From Pseudomonas putida (GTDB lineage: Bacteria; Pseudomonadota; Gammaproteobacteria; Pseudomonadales; Pseudomonadaceae): DNA of 64,000 bases. Made by a program: the position numbers and the translations under genes. Location of the stretch: NCBI RefSeq assembly GCF_002741075.1, contig NZ_CP016634.1, forward strand, positions 3,440,001 to 3,504,000, written 5' to 3'. The notes beneath the pieces were generated by a model, which had not been told where the DNA came from, did not search any database, and was given only the letters and a program-made list of their open reading frames with translations. Shown here piece by piece: positions 35,222 through 44,500 of this stretch; positions within the stretch are counted from its first letter, which is position 1, and every line of letters begins with the position of its first letter.

Positions 35222-36190
35222 TCAGCGACGTTCGATCGGGTCGATGATCTGCAGCGACAGGGTGCCCTTGTGCGAACCCAGGCGAGCCTTGAACGACGGT
35301 ACGCCGTTGGCGCGCAGCACCAGGTGCTCGGGCAGCTCGACGGGGATCACATCGCCAGGCTGCATGTGCAGGATGTCGCGCAACTTGAGCTGACGACGGG
35401 CCACAGTGGCCGAGAGGGGCACGCTGACATCCAGCACGTCTTCGCGCAGAGCCTTGACCCAACGCTCGTCCTGGTCATCCAGGTCGGACTGGAAGCCGGC
35501 ATCGAGCATTTCGCGCACCGGCTCGATCATCGAGTACGGCATGGTCACGTGCAGGTCGCCGCCACCGCCGTCCAGCTCGATATGGAACGTCGAGACCACC
35601 ACCGCCTCGCTCGGGCCGACGATGTTGGCCATGGCCGGGTTGACCTCGGAGTTTATGTACTCGAAGTTGACCGGCATGATCGCCTGCCAGGCTTCCTTGA
35701 GATCGACGAAGGCCTGGTCCAGCACCATGCGCACCACGCGCAGTTCGGTCGGTGTGAACTCGCGCCCCTCGATCTTGGCGTGGCGGCCATCGCCACCGAA
35801 GAAATTGTCCACCAGCTTGAACACCAGCTTGGCGTCAAGGATGAACAGCGAGGTGCCGCGTAGGGGCTTGATCTTGACCAGGTTGAGGCTGGTCGGGACG
35901 TACAGCGAATGCACATATTCGCCGAACTTCATCACCTGCACGCCGCCCACCGCCACGTCGGCGGAGCGACGCAGCAGGTTGAACATGCTGATGCGGGTAT
36001 AGCGGGCGAAGCGTTCGTTGATCATCTCCAGGGTCGGCATGCGTCCGCGGACGATCCGATCCTGGCTGGTCAGGTCGTAGCTTTTGACGCCACCGGGCTC
36101 GGCGGCGCTTTCGGTTTGTACCAGACCATCATCGACGCCATGCAACAGGGCATCGATCTCATCCTGGGACAGCAGGTCCTGCACGGCCAT
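35222..36190 (-). CDS. fliM: Flagellar switch protein FliM
   Basis: A 322-residue C-ring protein. The N-terminal peptide LLSQDEIDALL binds CheY-P, the CheC-like middle domain spans about residues 50-230, and a SpoA domain closes the protein. FliM transmits CheY-P binding to FliG to reverse the motor. ATG 36188-36190, nine bases after fliL. Confidence 0.97.
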   Translation of the reverse strand: MAVQDLLSQDEIDALLHGVDDGLVQTESAAEPGGVKSYDLTSQDRIVRGRMPTLEMINERFARYTRISMFNLLRRSADVAVGGVQVMKFGEYVHSLYVPTSLNLVKIKPLRGTSLFILDAKLVFKLVDNFFGGDGRHAKIEGREFTPTELRVVRMVLDQAFVDLKEAWQAIMPVNFEYINSEVNPAMANIVGPSEAVVVSTFHIELDGGGGDLHVTMPYSMIEPVREMLDAGFQSDLDDQDERWVKALREDVLDVSVPLSATVARRQLKLRDILHMQPGDVIPVELPEHLVLRANGVPSFKARLGSHKGTLSLQIIDPIERR

Positions 36191-36199
36191 TTCGGGCTC

Positions 36200-36697
36200 C
36201 TACTGCAATACGAAATTGGTGAACAGCAGCTGGTCCACGACCGGCTTGCCGACTTCCTTCTGTGCCACTTCCTGGACCACCGCGGTGGCCTTCTGGCGCA
36301 GCATTTCCTGTCCCACCGGGCTGCTGGCCAGGGTGTCGAAGCCTTGGCCAGAGAACATCATCACCAGGTTGTTGCGGATCACAGGCATGTGCACCTTGAG
36401 TGCGTCCAGGTCGGCCTGGTTGCGCCCCTGCATGGTGATGCTCACCTGCATGTAGCGCTGGCGGCCGTTCTGGTTGAAATTGACGACGAAAGCCGGCGCC
36501 AGCGGCTCGTAGATCGCCGCCGCCTTGACGTTTGCCTGGGCAGGATCGACAGCCGGTGCCGACTCGCTCTTGTGCATGACGAACCAGGTGGCGCCCACTG
36601 ACAGGCCCACGGCCAGCAGCAGCGCCAGCACCAGCAGCAGGATCAGCTTGAGTTTGCCTTTAGTGGCGGGGTCTTTGACTGCTTCGCTCTTCGCCAT
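36200..36697 (-). CDS. fliL: Flagellar basal body-associated protein FliL
   Basis: A 165-residue single-pass inner-membrane protein: helix LILLLVLALLLAVGLSVGATWF (about residues 18-39) and a periplasmic stomatin-like domain. It supports stators during motility on surfaces. First gene of its operon behind a sigma-54 site at 36749-36763. Confidence 0.96.
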   Translation of the reverse strand: MAKSEAVKDPATKGKLKLILLLVLALLLAVGLSVGATWFVMHKSESAPAVDPAQANVKAAAIYEPLAPAFVVNFNQNGRQRYMQVSITMQGRNQADLDALKVHMPVIRNNLVMMFSGQGFDTLASSPVGQEMLRQKATAVVQEVAQKEVGKPVVDQLLFTNFVLQ

Positions 36698-36748
36698 GCC
36701 AATAATCCGTCGTCCATCGGGGTTTCAAAGAAGGATGACGTGGCTTGA

Positions 36749-36763
36749 GCAAGTGTTATGCCA
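36749..36763 (-). promoter_or_regulatory. Sigma-54 promoter for fliL
   Basis: Reads TGGCATAACACTTGC on the minus strand, one mismatch to TGGCAC-N5-TTGC. It is 52 bases upstream of the fliL ATG (36697), in the fliK-fliL gap. FleQ/RpoN dependence of this operon is established in Pseudomonas; the exact site is inferred from the match. Confidence 0.85.
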
Positions 36764-36837
36764 GATTTGAGCCGACCGGGAGCAACCAGCAGGCGTGGGA
36801 GCTGGCGGCAGCCTGCGATGGCCTGCGCCGCAGCCCC

Positions 36838-38109
36838 TCAGGCGTAATAGTCGACGGCGCTGTCGCCGATCACCACCTGCTGCTCGATCGGCTGGGCAGT
36901 ATCGGCCATTTCACCTTCGCTCTCGCCATCGGCCATGGCACGCCGCGCCGCGACCCCGGACAGGTTCGAACCTTCCTGCTGGGCCTGCTGTTGCTGCTGG
37001 CCGCGGGATTGGTCGGCGACGTTGACATCAGGCTGCGCCAGCCCTTGCTGGGCGAACAGCTCGCGCAGGCGATGCACCTGGCTGTCCAGGGCATCGCGCA
37101 CCCCGGCGTGACCACTGATGAAGGTGATCTGGGTGGACTGATCCGCCGCGACATTGACGCGGATGTCCAGACGACCCAACTCTGCGGGCTCAAGCTTGAT
37201 GTCCGCGGACTTGAGGTTCTGGCTGGACAAGTACATGACCCGGTTCACCAGCCCTTCGGCCCAAGCGTTCTGGTTCATCGGCAGCGGCTGGTGCAACGGG
37301 CTGGGCGGCACGGCATTGGCGGTCTTGGGCGTCGCAGCCTGGGTCAGGCTGGCCAGGCGATTGGCGAAATCATCGACGCGCGTGTCGCTGCTCGCACTTT
37401 TGGTGTCCTTCAAACCATTGTCGAGCAGTTCGCTGAAGGCCTTGTCACCCGGTTGCGAGGCATCGCCTTCGGCTTCAGGTTTGTCGATCAGGCTCGCCAA
37501 GGTATTGACGGCTACCTGCCCGTCGTCGGGCTGGCTGCTGTCAGCCTGAGTGGTGGACGCCGCATGCGCGGAGGTCGTGCCCTTGGCCTGGGCGCTTTGC
37601 TCCAGGGCCAGGCGCAAGGTCGGCAGATTGGCCAGCGGATCGGCCGCTGGGTCGAAATCCTCCACGGCCGGGGCCTGCTCCGGCGGCGTCTCGACAGGTG
37701 CGGCTTGGGGCTGCGCTGCGGCCTGTAGCACAGGGGCCACCGCCTCTGCCTGCGCCTGTATCAACTGCGCGCCGGGCTGGGCATCGGTGACCTGCCCGGC
37801 CACCAGACTGGCGTCGAGTGCGCTCGATTCGCTGCTGTCACTGACCGGGTCGGCCGCTGGCAAGGTTTTGCCGCCATCGGCAACTGCCTGCGTATCGGCA
37901 GGCTCGGCCTTGCCGTCGGCCGGGCGCTCGGATTTGTCCTTGGGCTTGACCTGGGCCGCCTTGTCATCGCGTCCCTGACGGGCCATGACCTGATCGAAAC
38001 CACCACTCTGGGAGCCCGCCGCCTGCGGCTTTTCCGCCGCCTGAGCAGCCGCGCGCGACGGCTTGCTCACCACACTGGCTTGCAGCAAAGGATTGGATGC
38101 GACAGGCAT
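36838..38109 (-). CDS. fliK: Flagellar hook-length control protein FliK
   Basis: A 423-residue FliK. Residues 1-290 are Ala/Gln/Pro-rich and extended, as in the molecular-ruler part. The C-terminal domain (about 310-385) has the conserved LKSADIKLEPAELGRLDIRV and HAGVRDALDSQVHRLRELF. It senses hook length and triggers the FlhB switch. ATG 38107-38109 has GGAGA upstream. A second FliK-C-domain gene exists at 12205-13770. Confidence 0.95.
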   Translation of the reverse strand: MPVASNPLLQASVVSKPSRAAAQAAEKPQAAGSQSGGFDQVMARQGRDDKAAQVKPKDKSERPADGKAEPADTQAVADGGKTLPAADPVSDSSESSALDASLVAGQVTDAQPGAQLIQAQAEAVAPVLQAAAQPQAAPVETPPEQAPAVEDFDPAADPLANLPTLRLALEQSAQAKGTTSAHAASTTQADSSQPDDGQVAVNTLASLIDKPEAEGDASQPGDKAFSELLDNGLKDTKSASSDTRVDDFANRLASLTQAATPKTANAVPPSPLHQPLPMNQNAWAEGLVNRVMYLSSQNLKSADIKLEPAELGRLDIRVNVAADQSTQITFISGHAGVRDALDSQVHRLRELFAQQGLAQPDVNVADQSRGQQQQQAQQEGSNLSGVAARRAMADGESEGEMADTAQPIEQQVVIGDSAVDYYA

Positions 38110-38157
38110 TGAAAGGTCTCCGCGCCGAATAATCGTGAATCGTTCAGGCAAAGACAG

Positions 38158-38172
38158 GCAAAAGTCGCGCCA
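38158..38172 (-). promoter_or_regulatory. Sigma-54 promoter for fliK
   Basis: TGGCGCGACTTTTGC on the minus strand matches TGGCAC-N5-TTGC with one mismatch, 48 bases before the fliK ATG. It lies just past the hptB stop (38180), in the short gap before fliK. Confidence 0.75.
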
Positions 38173-38179
38173 GGTTACG

Positions 38180-38527
38180 TCAACCTGCGGAAATACGCGC
38201 ACGCTCGGCGCGATAGAAGCGCTGAACCTCGAGATACTCTTGGTCGATCCGGTTGATCAGGTCCTCGATGCCATACAACGGTTGCTTTCGCACACGCTCC
38301 TCCAACTGCCGGCACAGCTCGGCCAGGCCTACCGCGCCCATGTTGCCGCTGCTGCCCTTGAAGCTGTGAGCGGCCAAGCCCAGCTCCTCGGCGCTGCGGG
38401 CCCCATGGAGCTGGTCGAGGCGACGCTCGGAGTCCTCCAGGAAGGTCTCGAGCAGTTGCAGATACCCCTCCTCCATGACCTCTTGCAGGTCACTGAGAAC
38501 CTTCGGGTCGATATGCATGTCAGCCAC
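38180..38527 (-). CDS. hptB: Histidine phosphotransfer protein HptB
   Basis: A 115-residue HPt domain with the phospho-accepting histidine in AAHSFKGSSGNMGA (residue about 53). In P. aeruginosa HptB relays phosphate from several hybrid kinases to HsbR. The start is GTG 38525-38527 with AAGGAG eight bases upstream, and a second start (ATG) lies three codons in. It is followed by fliK and preceded by hsbR. Confidence 0.9.
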   Translation of the reverse strand: MADMHIDPKVLSDLQEVMEEGYLQLLETFLEDSERRLDQLHGARSAEELGLAAHSFKGSSGNMGAVGLAELCRQLEERVRKQPLYGIEDLINRIDQEYLEVQRFYRAERARISAG

Positions 38528-38587
38528 TTGTTCACTCCTTTGATCAAGTCCATAGGGCCTGCTTGCGCAGGGTCCGGCGCCAGCTGC

Positions 38588-40279
38588 TCACCAACAGAAT
38601 ACCACCCGCGCACAACACCCACCCTCGAGCCATTCGGCACTCTGACTGAGGCAGCGCACCAGGCTCAGCCCACGCCCGCTCAGCCCCTGGGCCAGCGCCT
38701 GGCCAGACAACACCTGTGCGACGTCAAAGCCCATGCCGCTGTCGCGTACGTCGATCTTCAGACGCCCGCCCCTGCCCCAGGGTTCAACTTCCAAGTCGAT
38801 GCGCACGAAGCCGTCCTGCTGCTGCGCCAGGCGCAGGTTACGCTCGTGGTAATAGTCGGCAAACCCTTGGGCGTCGCGCTTGAGCCGCGAGTCCAGGCCA
38901 AGCACCCCATGCTCCAGGGCGTTGGCGTACAACTCACTCAGGACGGTGTGCAACAAACCACCGTTCGGCCGCAGGCCATGGATCTCCTGCAGCAGCTGTA
39001 CTAGGTATGGCACGGGATTGAAACGTTTCAAGCTTTCGCCACGCAACTCAAAGTGCAGCGACCAATGCAATGGACCCGAGCGACCGGCCTGGGCATCGGG
39101 CACGCTGGCCGGGGCCTGCCACTTTGGCTCGACCATGCACACGTCACAGAGACTGATATCGTCTCGGGGGCGCCCGCCAAAGCGCTCCAGTGCCTGCATC
39201 AGTTCCGGCAGCAGCCGCGCCGGATCGCGATTGGCGCGCAGCACCTGCTCCAGGCGCTGGACGCCGAACAACTGCTCTTGGTCATCGCAGGTATCGACCA
39301 CGCCATCGGAAAGCAGCAACAACCGCTCGCCCACCGCCAGTGGCAGCACCTCGGTGCTGTCGTCGAAGCGCTCCGGCGAGAGGATACCCAAGGGCAGGTG
39401 CCTTGATTGCAGCGTGGACAGCACTTCCCCTGAGGCCGACAAACGGTAGCCATCCGGCATGCCACCGTTCCAGATCTCCACCGTGCCGCGTTGATAGCTC
39501 AGATCGACCATCAGGACGCAACAGAACATGTCCACCGGCAGGATGTGCTTGAGCTTGGCGTTCATCTCCCGCAGCGTTTCGGCGACACCATGGCCCTTGG
39601 CGGCCATGCCGTAGAACACCTCGGCCAGGGGCATGGCGCCAATCGCGGCGGGTAAACCATGGCCGGTAAAGTCTCCCAGCAGCACATGCATGCTTCCATT
39701 GGGGGTATAGGCCGCCAACAGCAGGTCACCATTGAACAGTGCATAGGGAGATTGCAGGTAGCGGATGTTGGGTGCGCGCAGGCATCCGGCATGGGCCACC
39801 TTGTCGAACACCGCCTTGGCGACCCGCTGCTCGTTGAGCAGGTGGTGATGATGCCGGGCGATCTGGTCCCGCTGCTCGAGCACCGTGGCGTGCAGCCTTC
39901 GCAGACGGTCCATGGCGCGGATCTTGGCGCCGAGGATTACGGCGCTGTACGGCTTGGCCATGAAGTCGTCACCCCCGGCCTCCAGGCAACGCACCAGGGC
40001 GTCCTGCTCATTGAGCGAGGTAAGGAAAATGATCGGCACCAGCGACTCGCCCGCCAGCGCTTTGATTCGCCTCGCCGCCTCGAAACCGTCCATCACCGGC
40101 ATCAGCGCGTCCAGCAGCACCAGTTGCGGCCGCCGTTCGGCGAACAGCGCTACGGCCTGCTCGCCGTTCTGCGCGGTGAACACTTCATGACCCTGGCGTC
40201 GAACGATCTGCGCCAGCAACAGCCGGTCCGCCGCACTGTCTTCGGCAACCAGCACGCTCAGCGCCCGTTCGGCCGGCAT
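38588..40279 (-). CDS. hsbR: Response regulator/PP2C phosphatase HsbR
   Basis: About 563 residues: a receiver domain (1-120, LVLLDALMPVMDGFEAA), a helical linker, a PP2C/SpoIIE phosphatase domain (about 155-365, with LLGDFTGHGLPAAIGAMPL and LLLLSDGVVDTCD), and a C-terminal HATPase_c-type kinase domain (about 410-560, LSELYANALEHGVLG). HsbR dephosphorylates or phosphorylates the anti-anti-sigma factor HsbA according to HptB input, thereby choosing between motility and biofilm programmes in P. aeruginosa. The start is uncertain: ATG 40277-40279, or TTG 40289-40291 overlapping the hsbA stop. Confidence 0.9.
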   Translation of the reverse strand: MPAERALSVLVAEDSAADRLLLAQIVRRQGHEVFTAQNGEQAVALFAERRPQLVLLDALMPVMDGFEAARRIKALAGESLVPIIFLTSLNEQDALVRCLEAGGDDFMAKPYSAVILGAKIRAMDRLRRLHATVLEQRDQIARHHHHLLNEQRVAKAVFDKVAHAGCLRAPNIRYLQSPYALFNGDLLLAAYTPNGSMHVLLGDFTGHGLPAAIGAMPLAEVFYGMAAKGHGVAETLREMNAKLKHILPVDMFCCVLMVDLSYQRGTVEIWNGGMPDGYRLSASGEVLSTLQSRHLPLGILSPERFDDSTEVLPLAVGERLLLLSDGVVDTCDDQEQLFGVQRLEQVLRANRDPARLLPELMQALERFGGRPRDDISLCDVCMVEPKWQAPASVPDAQAGRSGPLHWSLHFELRGESLKRFNPVPYLVQLLQEIHGLRPNGGLLHTVLSELYANALEHGVLGLDSRLKRDAQGFADYYHERNLRLAQQQDGFVRIDLEVEPWGRGGRLKIDVRDSGMGFDVAQVLSGQALAQGLSGRGLSLVRCLSQSAEWLEGGCCARVVFCW

Positions 40280-40287
40280 GTCCACGC

Positions 40288-40593
40288 TCAACTGATATCG
40301 AACAGCTTTTCGAAATTGGAGATGGCAAGGATCTTGCGCACGTCGGGGCTGGTGTTGATCACGCTGATGCAGGCGTCTTCACCGCCTTCATGGTCGCGCA
40401 GCAACAGCAGCATGCCCAATGCCGAACTGTCCAGGTAAGTGGCGTCCTTGAGGTCCACGACCACCGAGTCCGGGCGGATGGGCTGTCGTTCGTAGGCATT
40501 GCGAAATTCTTGGTGCCTACCGAAGTCGAAACGCCCCTTGACCGTGATCGTGAGTTTTTTCTCGTCTCGTGAAAAATCGGATTCGACAGCCAT
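40288..40593 (-). CDS. hsbA: Anti-anti-sigma factor HsbA (STAS domain)
   Basis: A 101-residue STAS protein; the phosphorylatable serine lies in the conserved segment TYLDSSALGMLLLL. In P. aeruginosa its phosphorylation by HsbR selects whether it binds the anti-sigma factor FlgM or the diguanylate cyclase HsbD. Start ATG 40591-40593. Adjacent hsbR overlaps or abuts it. It lies between fliJ and hsbR in this arrangement. Confidence 0.9.
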   Translation of the reverse strand: MAVESDFSRDEKKLTITVKGRFDFGRHQEFRNAYERQPIRPDSVVVDLKDATYLDSSALGMLLLLRDHEGGEDACISVINTSPDVRKILAISNFEKLFDIS

Positions 40594-40740
40594 GCCAGCG
40601 ATTCCTTCGATGATGATGGCGAATGCGATCCCAGAAGGTTTAGCAGCCGAGGACGGTGATCGCAAGTCAGGTTTGCGCCCCACCCGTGACACTATCGACT
40701 ACATAGAAGCGGGTTGGCCCCACGACAACGACAGTGAAGG

Positions 40741-41193
40741 CTACAGATGACCCTGGCGCGGCAAACGCTGGGCGAGCTCATCGAGCAGCTTCTGCTCACG
40801 CTTGTCTTCCGCCCGCCGGGCTTCATCAAGGTAGCGCTGGACCAACTTGCGCAACCCCTCGACCCGAGCGTGGGCCTGCTGCCAGATGCCTCGGGCATTG
40901 TTGAGGTTGTTCTGGTGCCAGGCCAGGCTCTGGCGCTGCTGGGTCATCGCTGTTTCCAGCTGGCCGAGAAAACGCTGATAGTTGACCAGCCAACTGCCAT
41001 TGACGCCCTGCCCGCCGCGATTGATCCACTGCAACTGGTAGTCTTCGCGAAACCGCTCGAGCTCGGCCAGCTTGGCATGGGCCTGAGACAACTGCTGCTG
41101 GAAGTGCCCCAGACGCTGGGCGGCCTTGCGCTCGGCCTCTTCGGCCATCTCCACGACCGGCCCCAAACGCGCGGCTCGACTGGGCAATGCCAT
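40741..41193 (-). CDS. fliJ: Flagellar export chaperone-like protein FliJ
   Basis: A 150-residue coiled-coil protein (helical from residue about 12 to 135), the stalk of the FliHIJ ATPase complex. Start ATG 41191-41193, six bases after fliI. A 147-base gap separates it from hsbA. Confidence 0.93.
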   Translation of the reverse strand: MALPSRAARLGPVVEMAEEAERKAAQRLGHFQQQLSQAHAKLAELERFREDYQLQWINRGGQGVNGSWLVNYQRFLGQLETAMTQQRQSLAWHQNNLNNARGIWQQAHARVEGLRKLVQRYLDEARRAEDKREQKLLDELAQRLPRQGHL

Positions 41194-41199
41194 GATCTA

Positions 41200-42558
41200 T
41201 CAGCCGCCCGCCGGTGCTGCGAAGATGGCGCCGAGCTGCTCGCGGCTCTGGGCCATGCCGACGTTTTCCTGGAGACCCTGGCGCAGGAAGCCGACCAGGC
41301 TCGACTGCAAGGCGATGGCCTGGTCGGTCTCCGGGTCGCCACCGGGCACATAGGCACCGACGCTGATCAGGTCGCGGCTCTGGGACAGGCGCGACCACAA
41401 CTGCTTGAAGTGCTGGGCCTGGCGCAGGTGATCGGGGTCGACCACCTGGGGCATGACACGGCTGATCGACGCTTCTATGTCGATGGCCGGGTAATGCCCT
41501 TCCTCGGCCAGACGCCGGGACAGCACGAAGTGGCCATCGAGCACGCCCCGCGCCGCATCGGCGATCGGGTCCTGCTGGTCGTCCCCTTCGGACAGCACCG
41601 TATAGAACGCAGTGATCGATCCTCCGCCCGGCTCGCCATTACCCGCACGCTCGACCAGCTTGGGCAGCTTGGCGAACACCGAAGGCGGATAGCCGCGAGT
41701 CGCAGGCGGCTCACCGATGGCCAGGGCGATTTCCCGCTGAGCCTGGGCGAAACGGGTCAGCGAATCCATCAAGAGCAGAACGTTCTTGCCCTTGTCGCGG
41801 AAATATTCGGCGATACGCGTGCAGTACATCGCTGCGCGCAGGCGCATCAACGGCGCATCGTCGGCAGGCGATGCGACCACCACCGAGCGCTTGAGCCCTT
41901 CCTCTCCAAGGATGTGCTCGATGAACTCCTTCACCTCACGCCCCCGCTCACCGATCAGCCCGACCACGATGATCTCGGCCTCGGTGAAGCGCGTCATCAT
42001 GCCCAGCAACACCGACTTACCCACACCGGTACCGGCGAACAGGCCCAAGCGCTGTCCGCGCCCCACCGTGAGCAAGCCATTGATGCTGCGGATCCCCACA
42101 TCCAGCGGCTCGTGAATTGGATCGCGGTTGAGGGGGTTGATGATCGGACCGTCCATCGGCACCCAGTCTTCAGCCTTCATCCCGCCCTTGCCATCCAGGG
42201 CTCGCCCTGCGCCATCGAGCACCCGCCCGAGCATGCTCATGCCCATGGGCAGGCGACCGCTATCATCCAGGGGCACAACGCGCGCCCCAGGTGCGATACC
42301 GGCGACGCTGCCCACCGGCATGAGGAAGACTTTGGCTCCGGAAAAGCCCATCACTTCGGCTTCGACCTGCACCGGGTGGTGGCTGTCATCGTTGATCACC
42401 AGGCAGCGGCTGCCGACGGCGGTGCGCAGGCCTTCGGCCTCCAGGGTGAGGCCGACCATGCGTAGCAGGCGCCCCTCGACCACCGGCTGACCCGGCAATT
42501 TCACCGCCGCCGCGTAACCGCCCAGGCGCTTGCCGAAGCTGGTGCGCTCAAGACGCAT
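41200..42558 (-). CDS. fliI: Flagellar export ATPase FliI
   Basis: A 452-residue ATPase related to F1-beta: Walker [15 protein letters not shown] (about residues 174-187), the GERGREV motif, and [11 protein letters not shown] as Walker B. It energises substrate delivery at the export gate. ATG 42556-42558 overlaps fliH by 11 bases; the extension to 42597 lies inside fliH. Confidence 0.97.
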   Translation of the reverse strand: MRLERTSFGKRLGGYAAAVKLPGQPVVEGRLLRMVGLTLEAEGLRTAVGSRCLVINDDSHHPVQVEAEVMGFSGAKVFLMPVGSVAGIAPGARVVPLDDSGRLPMGMSMLGRVLDGAGRALDGKGGMKAEDWVPMDGPIINPLNRDPIHEPLDVGIRSINGLLTVGRGQRLGLFAGTGVGKSVLLGMMTRFTEAEIIVVGLIGERGREVKEFIEHILGEEGLKRSVVVASPADDAPLMRLRAAMYCTRIAEYFRDKGKNVLLLMDSLTRFAQAQREIALAIGEPPATRGYPPSVFAKLPKLVERAGNGEPGGGSITAFYTVLSEGDDQQDPIADAARGVLDGHFVLSRRLAEEGHYPAIDIEASISRVMPQVVDPDHLRQAQHFKQLWSRLSQSRDLISVGAYVPGGDPETDQAIALQSSLVGFLRQGLQENVGMAQSREQLGAIFAAPAGG

Positions 42559-43324
42559 CGCTGGGCTCCGGTGCGCTCGTCTCCAGCTCAAGGGCAAGGT
42601 CCGGCGCGGCCGGGTGCAGGGACTGGTCGTGCAGCTGGTCGAACAGTTGCGCCAGCGCCTTTTCCAGGCGCGTTTCCATGGTGGCGTCGATGCGGCTGTG
42701 CAGCGTTTCGATCCGGCAACCGCCCGGCAGCAGCGATTCGTCCTCGAGCAGTTTCCAACGCTCCTCGTGGCGTTCGCGCAGCGCCTTGGCCAGGTCGAAA
42801 TCCTGGGGGTTCAGGTAGATACGGATGTTCTCGGCGCCCATAGGCAACAGCTTGAGCGCCTCGCGCAGCACATGGGTGATCTGACTCGAGTCGCTGTGCA
42901 GCTCGCGACCGATCACCTGACGGGTCATGTGCGCCACCAACTGCACCAGGCCACGTTCGATCTGTGTGTCCTGCTCGGCGATAGGTTCGAGCAGTTGGCC
43001 CATCAGTTGTTCGAGGCTGGCCAGCTTAGCCGCCAAGGCCACCTCCGCCTCCTGGCGCACCTTCAGCTGGGTGCTGTGGAAGCCCTCACGTTCGCCGGTG
43101 GCAAACCCTTCGTTGTAGGCCTCCTGACGGATCGCCTCGAGCTCTTCGAGGGTCAGCGGCTGGACTTCCTCCAGCGGCACTTCCTCGATTTCTTCCTCGA
43201 TGATCTCAGGCTCTGGTTCAGGCTCCGGCTCAGGCTCCGGGTCGAAGCTGGGCAACGCCCAGACGTCGACGCCCTCGAGGTCGCGGGCGCGAATCAGGTC
43301 GCTGAGGTGTTCGTTGGTGGACAT
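42548..43324 (-). CDS. fliH: Flagellar export regulator FliH
   Basis: A 258-residue FliH. An N-terminal region with a Pro-Glu repeat ([12 protein letters not shown], about residues 31-42) is followed by long helical segments and a C-terminal domain that binds FliI. FliH inhibits FliI and links it to FliN at the C-ring. I start it at ATG 43322-43324; a TTG at 43337-43339 is possible and neither has a strong Shine-Dalgarno. A REP pair precedes it. Confidence 0.92.
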   Translation of the reverse strand: MSTNEHLSDLIRARDLEGVDVWALPSFDPEPEPEPEPEPEIIEEEIEEVPLEEVQPLTLEELEAIRQEAYNEGFATGEREGFHSTQLKVRQEAEVALAAKLASLEQLMGQLLEPIAEQDTQIERGLVQLVAHMTRQVIGRELHSDSSQITHVLREALKLLPMGAENIRIYLNPQDFDLAKALRERHEERWKLLEDESLLPGGCRIETLHSRIDATMETRLEKALAQLFDQLHDQSLHPAAPDLALELETSAPEPSDAS

Positions 43325-43365
43325 GCTGTCGGTACTCAAAAACCAGGTTCGGCCAGCGCATCCCC

Positions 43366-43455
43366 GGTGGGAGCGGGTTTACCCGCGAATGCGTCGGCAG
43401 GGACAACCTCGTTGCCTGGCCTGGCGCCCTCGCGGACAAACCCGCGCCCACAAGG
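43366..43455. repeat. REP pair between fliG and fliH
   Basis: Two REP cores in opposite orientation: GGTGGGAGCGGGTTTACCCG (about 43367-43386) and CGCGGACAAACCCGCGCCCA (about 43431-43450). They fill the 156-base gap between the fliG stop and fliH start, inside the fliEFGHIJ operon, which is otherwise tightly packed. Confidence 0.85.
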
Positions 43456-43480
43456 GGCGGCGCCAGTATCAGCAAACGGC

Positions 43481-44500
43481 TTAAATCATTTCCTCGGCAC
43501 CTTTGCCGCCGAGCACGATCTCGCCGGCCTCGGCCATGCGCCGTGCGATGGTGAGGATTTCCTTCTGCGCTGTCTCCACGTCGCTGACCCGCACCGGCCC
43601 CTTGGCCTCCAGGTCGTCGCGCAGCAGTTCCGAGGCACGCTTGGACATGTTGCGGAAGATCTTGTCCTTGACCTTCTCGTCGGCGCCCTTGAGCGAGACG
43701 ACCAGCACGTCGGAAGACACCTCGCGCAGCAGCGCCTGGATGCCACGGTCATCGACGTCTGCCAGGTTGTTGAAGACGAACATCAAGTCTTCGATCTGCT
43801 CGGACAGATCGCCGTCGATGTCGCGGATCGCATCCATCAGCTGGCCTTCGACCGAACTGTCGAGGAAGTTCATGATGTCCGCGGCTCGCTTGATACCGCC
43901 CAGGGTGGTGCGCGCGGCATTGGAGTTGCCGGAGAACTGCTTCTCGAGGATCTGGTTCAGCTCCTTGAGCGCCGCCGGTTGCACGGTGTTGAGCGACGAG
44001 ACACGTAGGATGATGTCCAGGCGCACCTTGTGATCGAAGTTGCTCAGCACCTCACCGGCCTGGTCAGGATCCAGGTAAGCCACCACGATCGCCTGGATCT
44101 GCGGGTGCTCATAGCGGATGACATCGGCCACGGCACGCGGCTCCATCCATTTGAGGCTGTCCAGGCCACTGGTGTTGCCGCCCAGCAGAATGCGGTCGAT
44201 CAGGCCGTTGGCCTTGTCCTCGCCCAGCGCCTGGTTGAGCATCTTGCGGATATAGCCGTCGGAACCCACGCCCAGGCTGGTCTGGTCGCCAACGATCTCG
44301 ACGAACTCGCTCATCACCTGCTCGACCTGCTCGCGATGGACGTTGCCCATCTGCGCCATGGCCACGCCGACCCGCTGCACTTCCTTGGGCCCCATGTGTC
44401 GCAGGACCTGGGCAGCGTCGGTCTCGCCCAGCGAGAGCAGCAGGATCGCCGCTTTGTCGACGCGGCTCAGCTTGGCGGTAACGGCTCGGTTGTCACTCAT
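43481..44500 (-). CDS. fliG: Flagellar motor switch protein FliG
   Basis: A 339-residue FliG. The EHPQ motif is in RYEHPQIQAIVVAYL (about residues 130-144). C-terminal charged residues in FliG-C (RGIQALLREVSSDVL and after) contact the stator. It overlaps fliF by 8 bases. FliG-N binds FliF and FliG-M binds FliM. Confidence 0.97.
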   Translation of the reverse strand: MSDNRAVTAKLSRVDKAAILLLSLGETDAAQVLRHMGPKEVQRVGVAMAQMGNVHREQVEQVMSEFVEIVGDQTSLGVGSDGYIRKMLNQALGEDKANGLIDRILLGGNTSGLDSLKWMEPRAVADVIRYEHPQIQAIVVAYLDPDQAGEVLSNFDHKVRLDIILRVSSLNTVQPAALKELNQILEKQFSGNSNAARTTLGGIKRAADIMNFLDSSVEGQLMDAIRDIDGDLSEQIEDLMFVFNNLADVDDRGIQALLREVSSDVLVVSLKGADEKVKDKIFRNMSKRASELLRDDLEAKGPVRVSDVETAQKEILTIARRMAEAGEIVLGGKGAEEMI

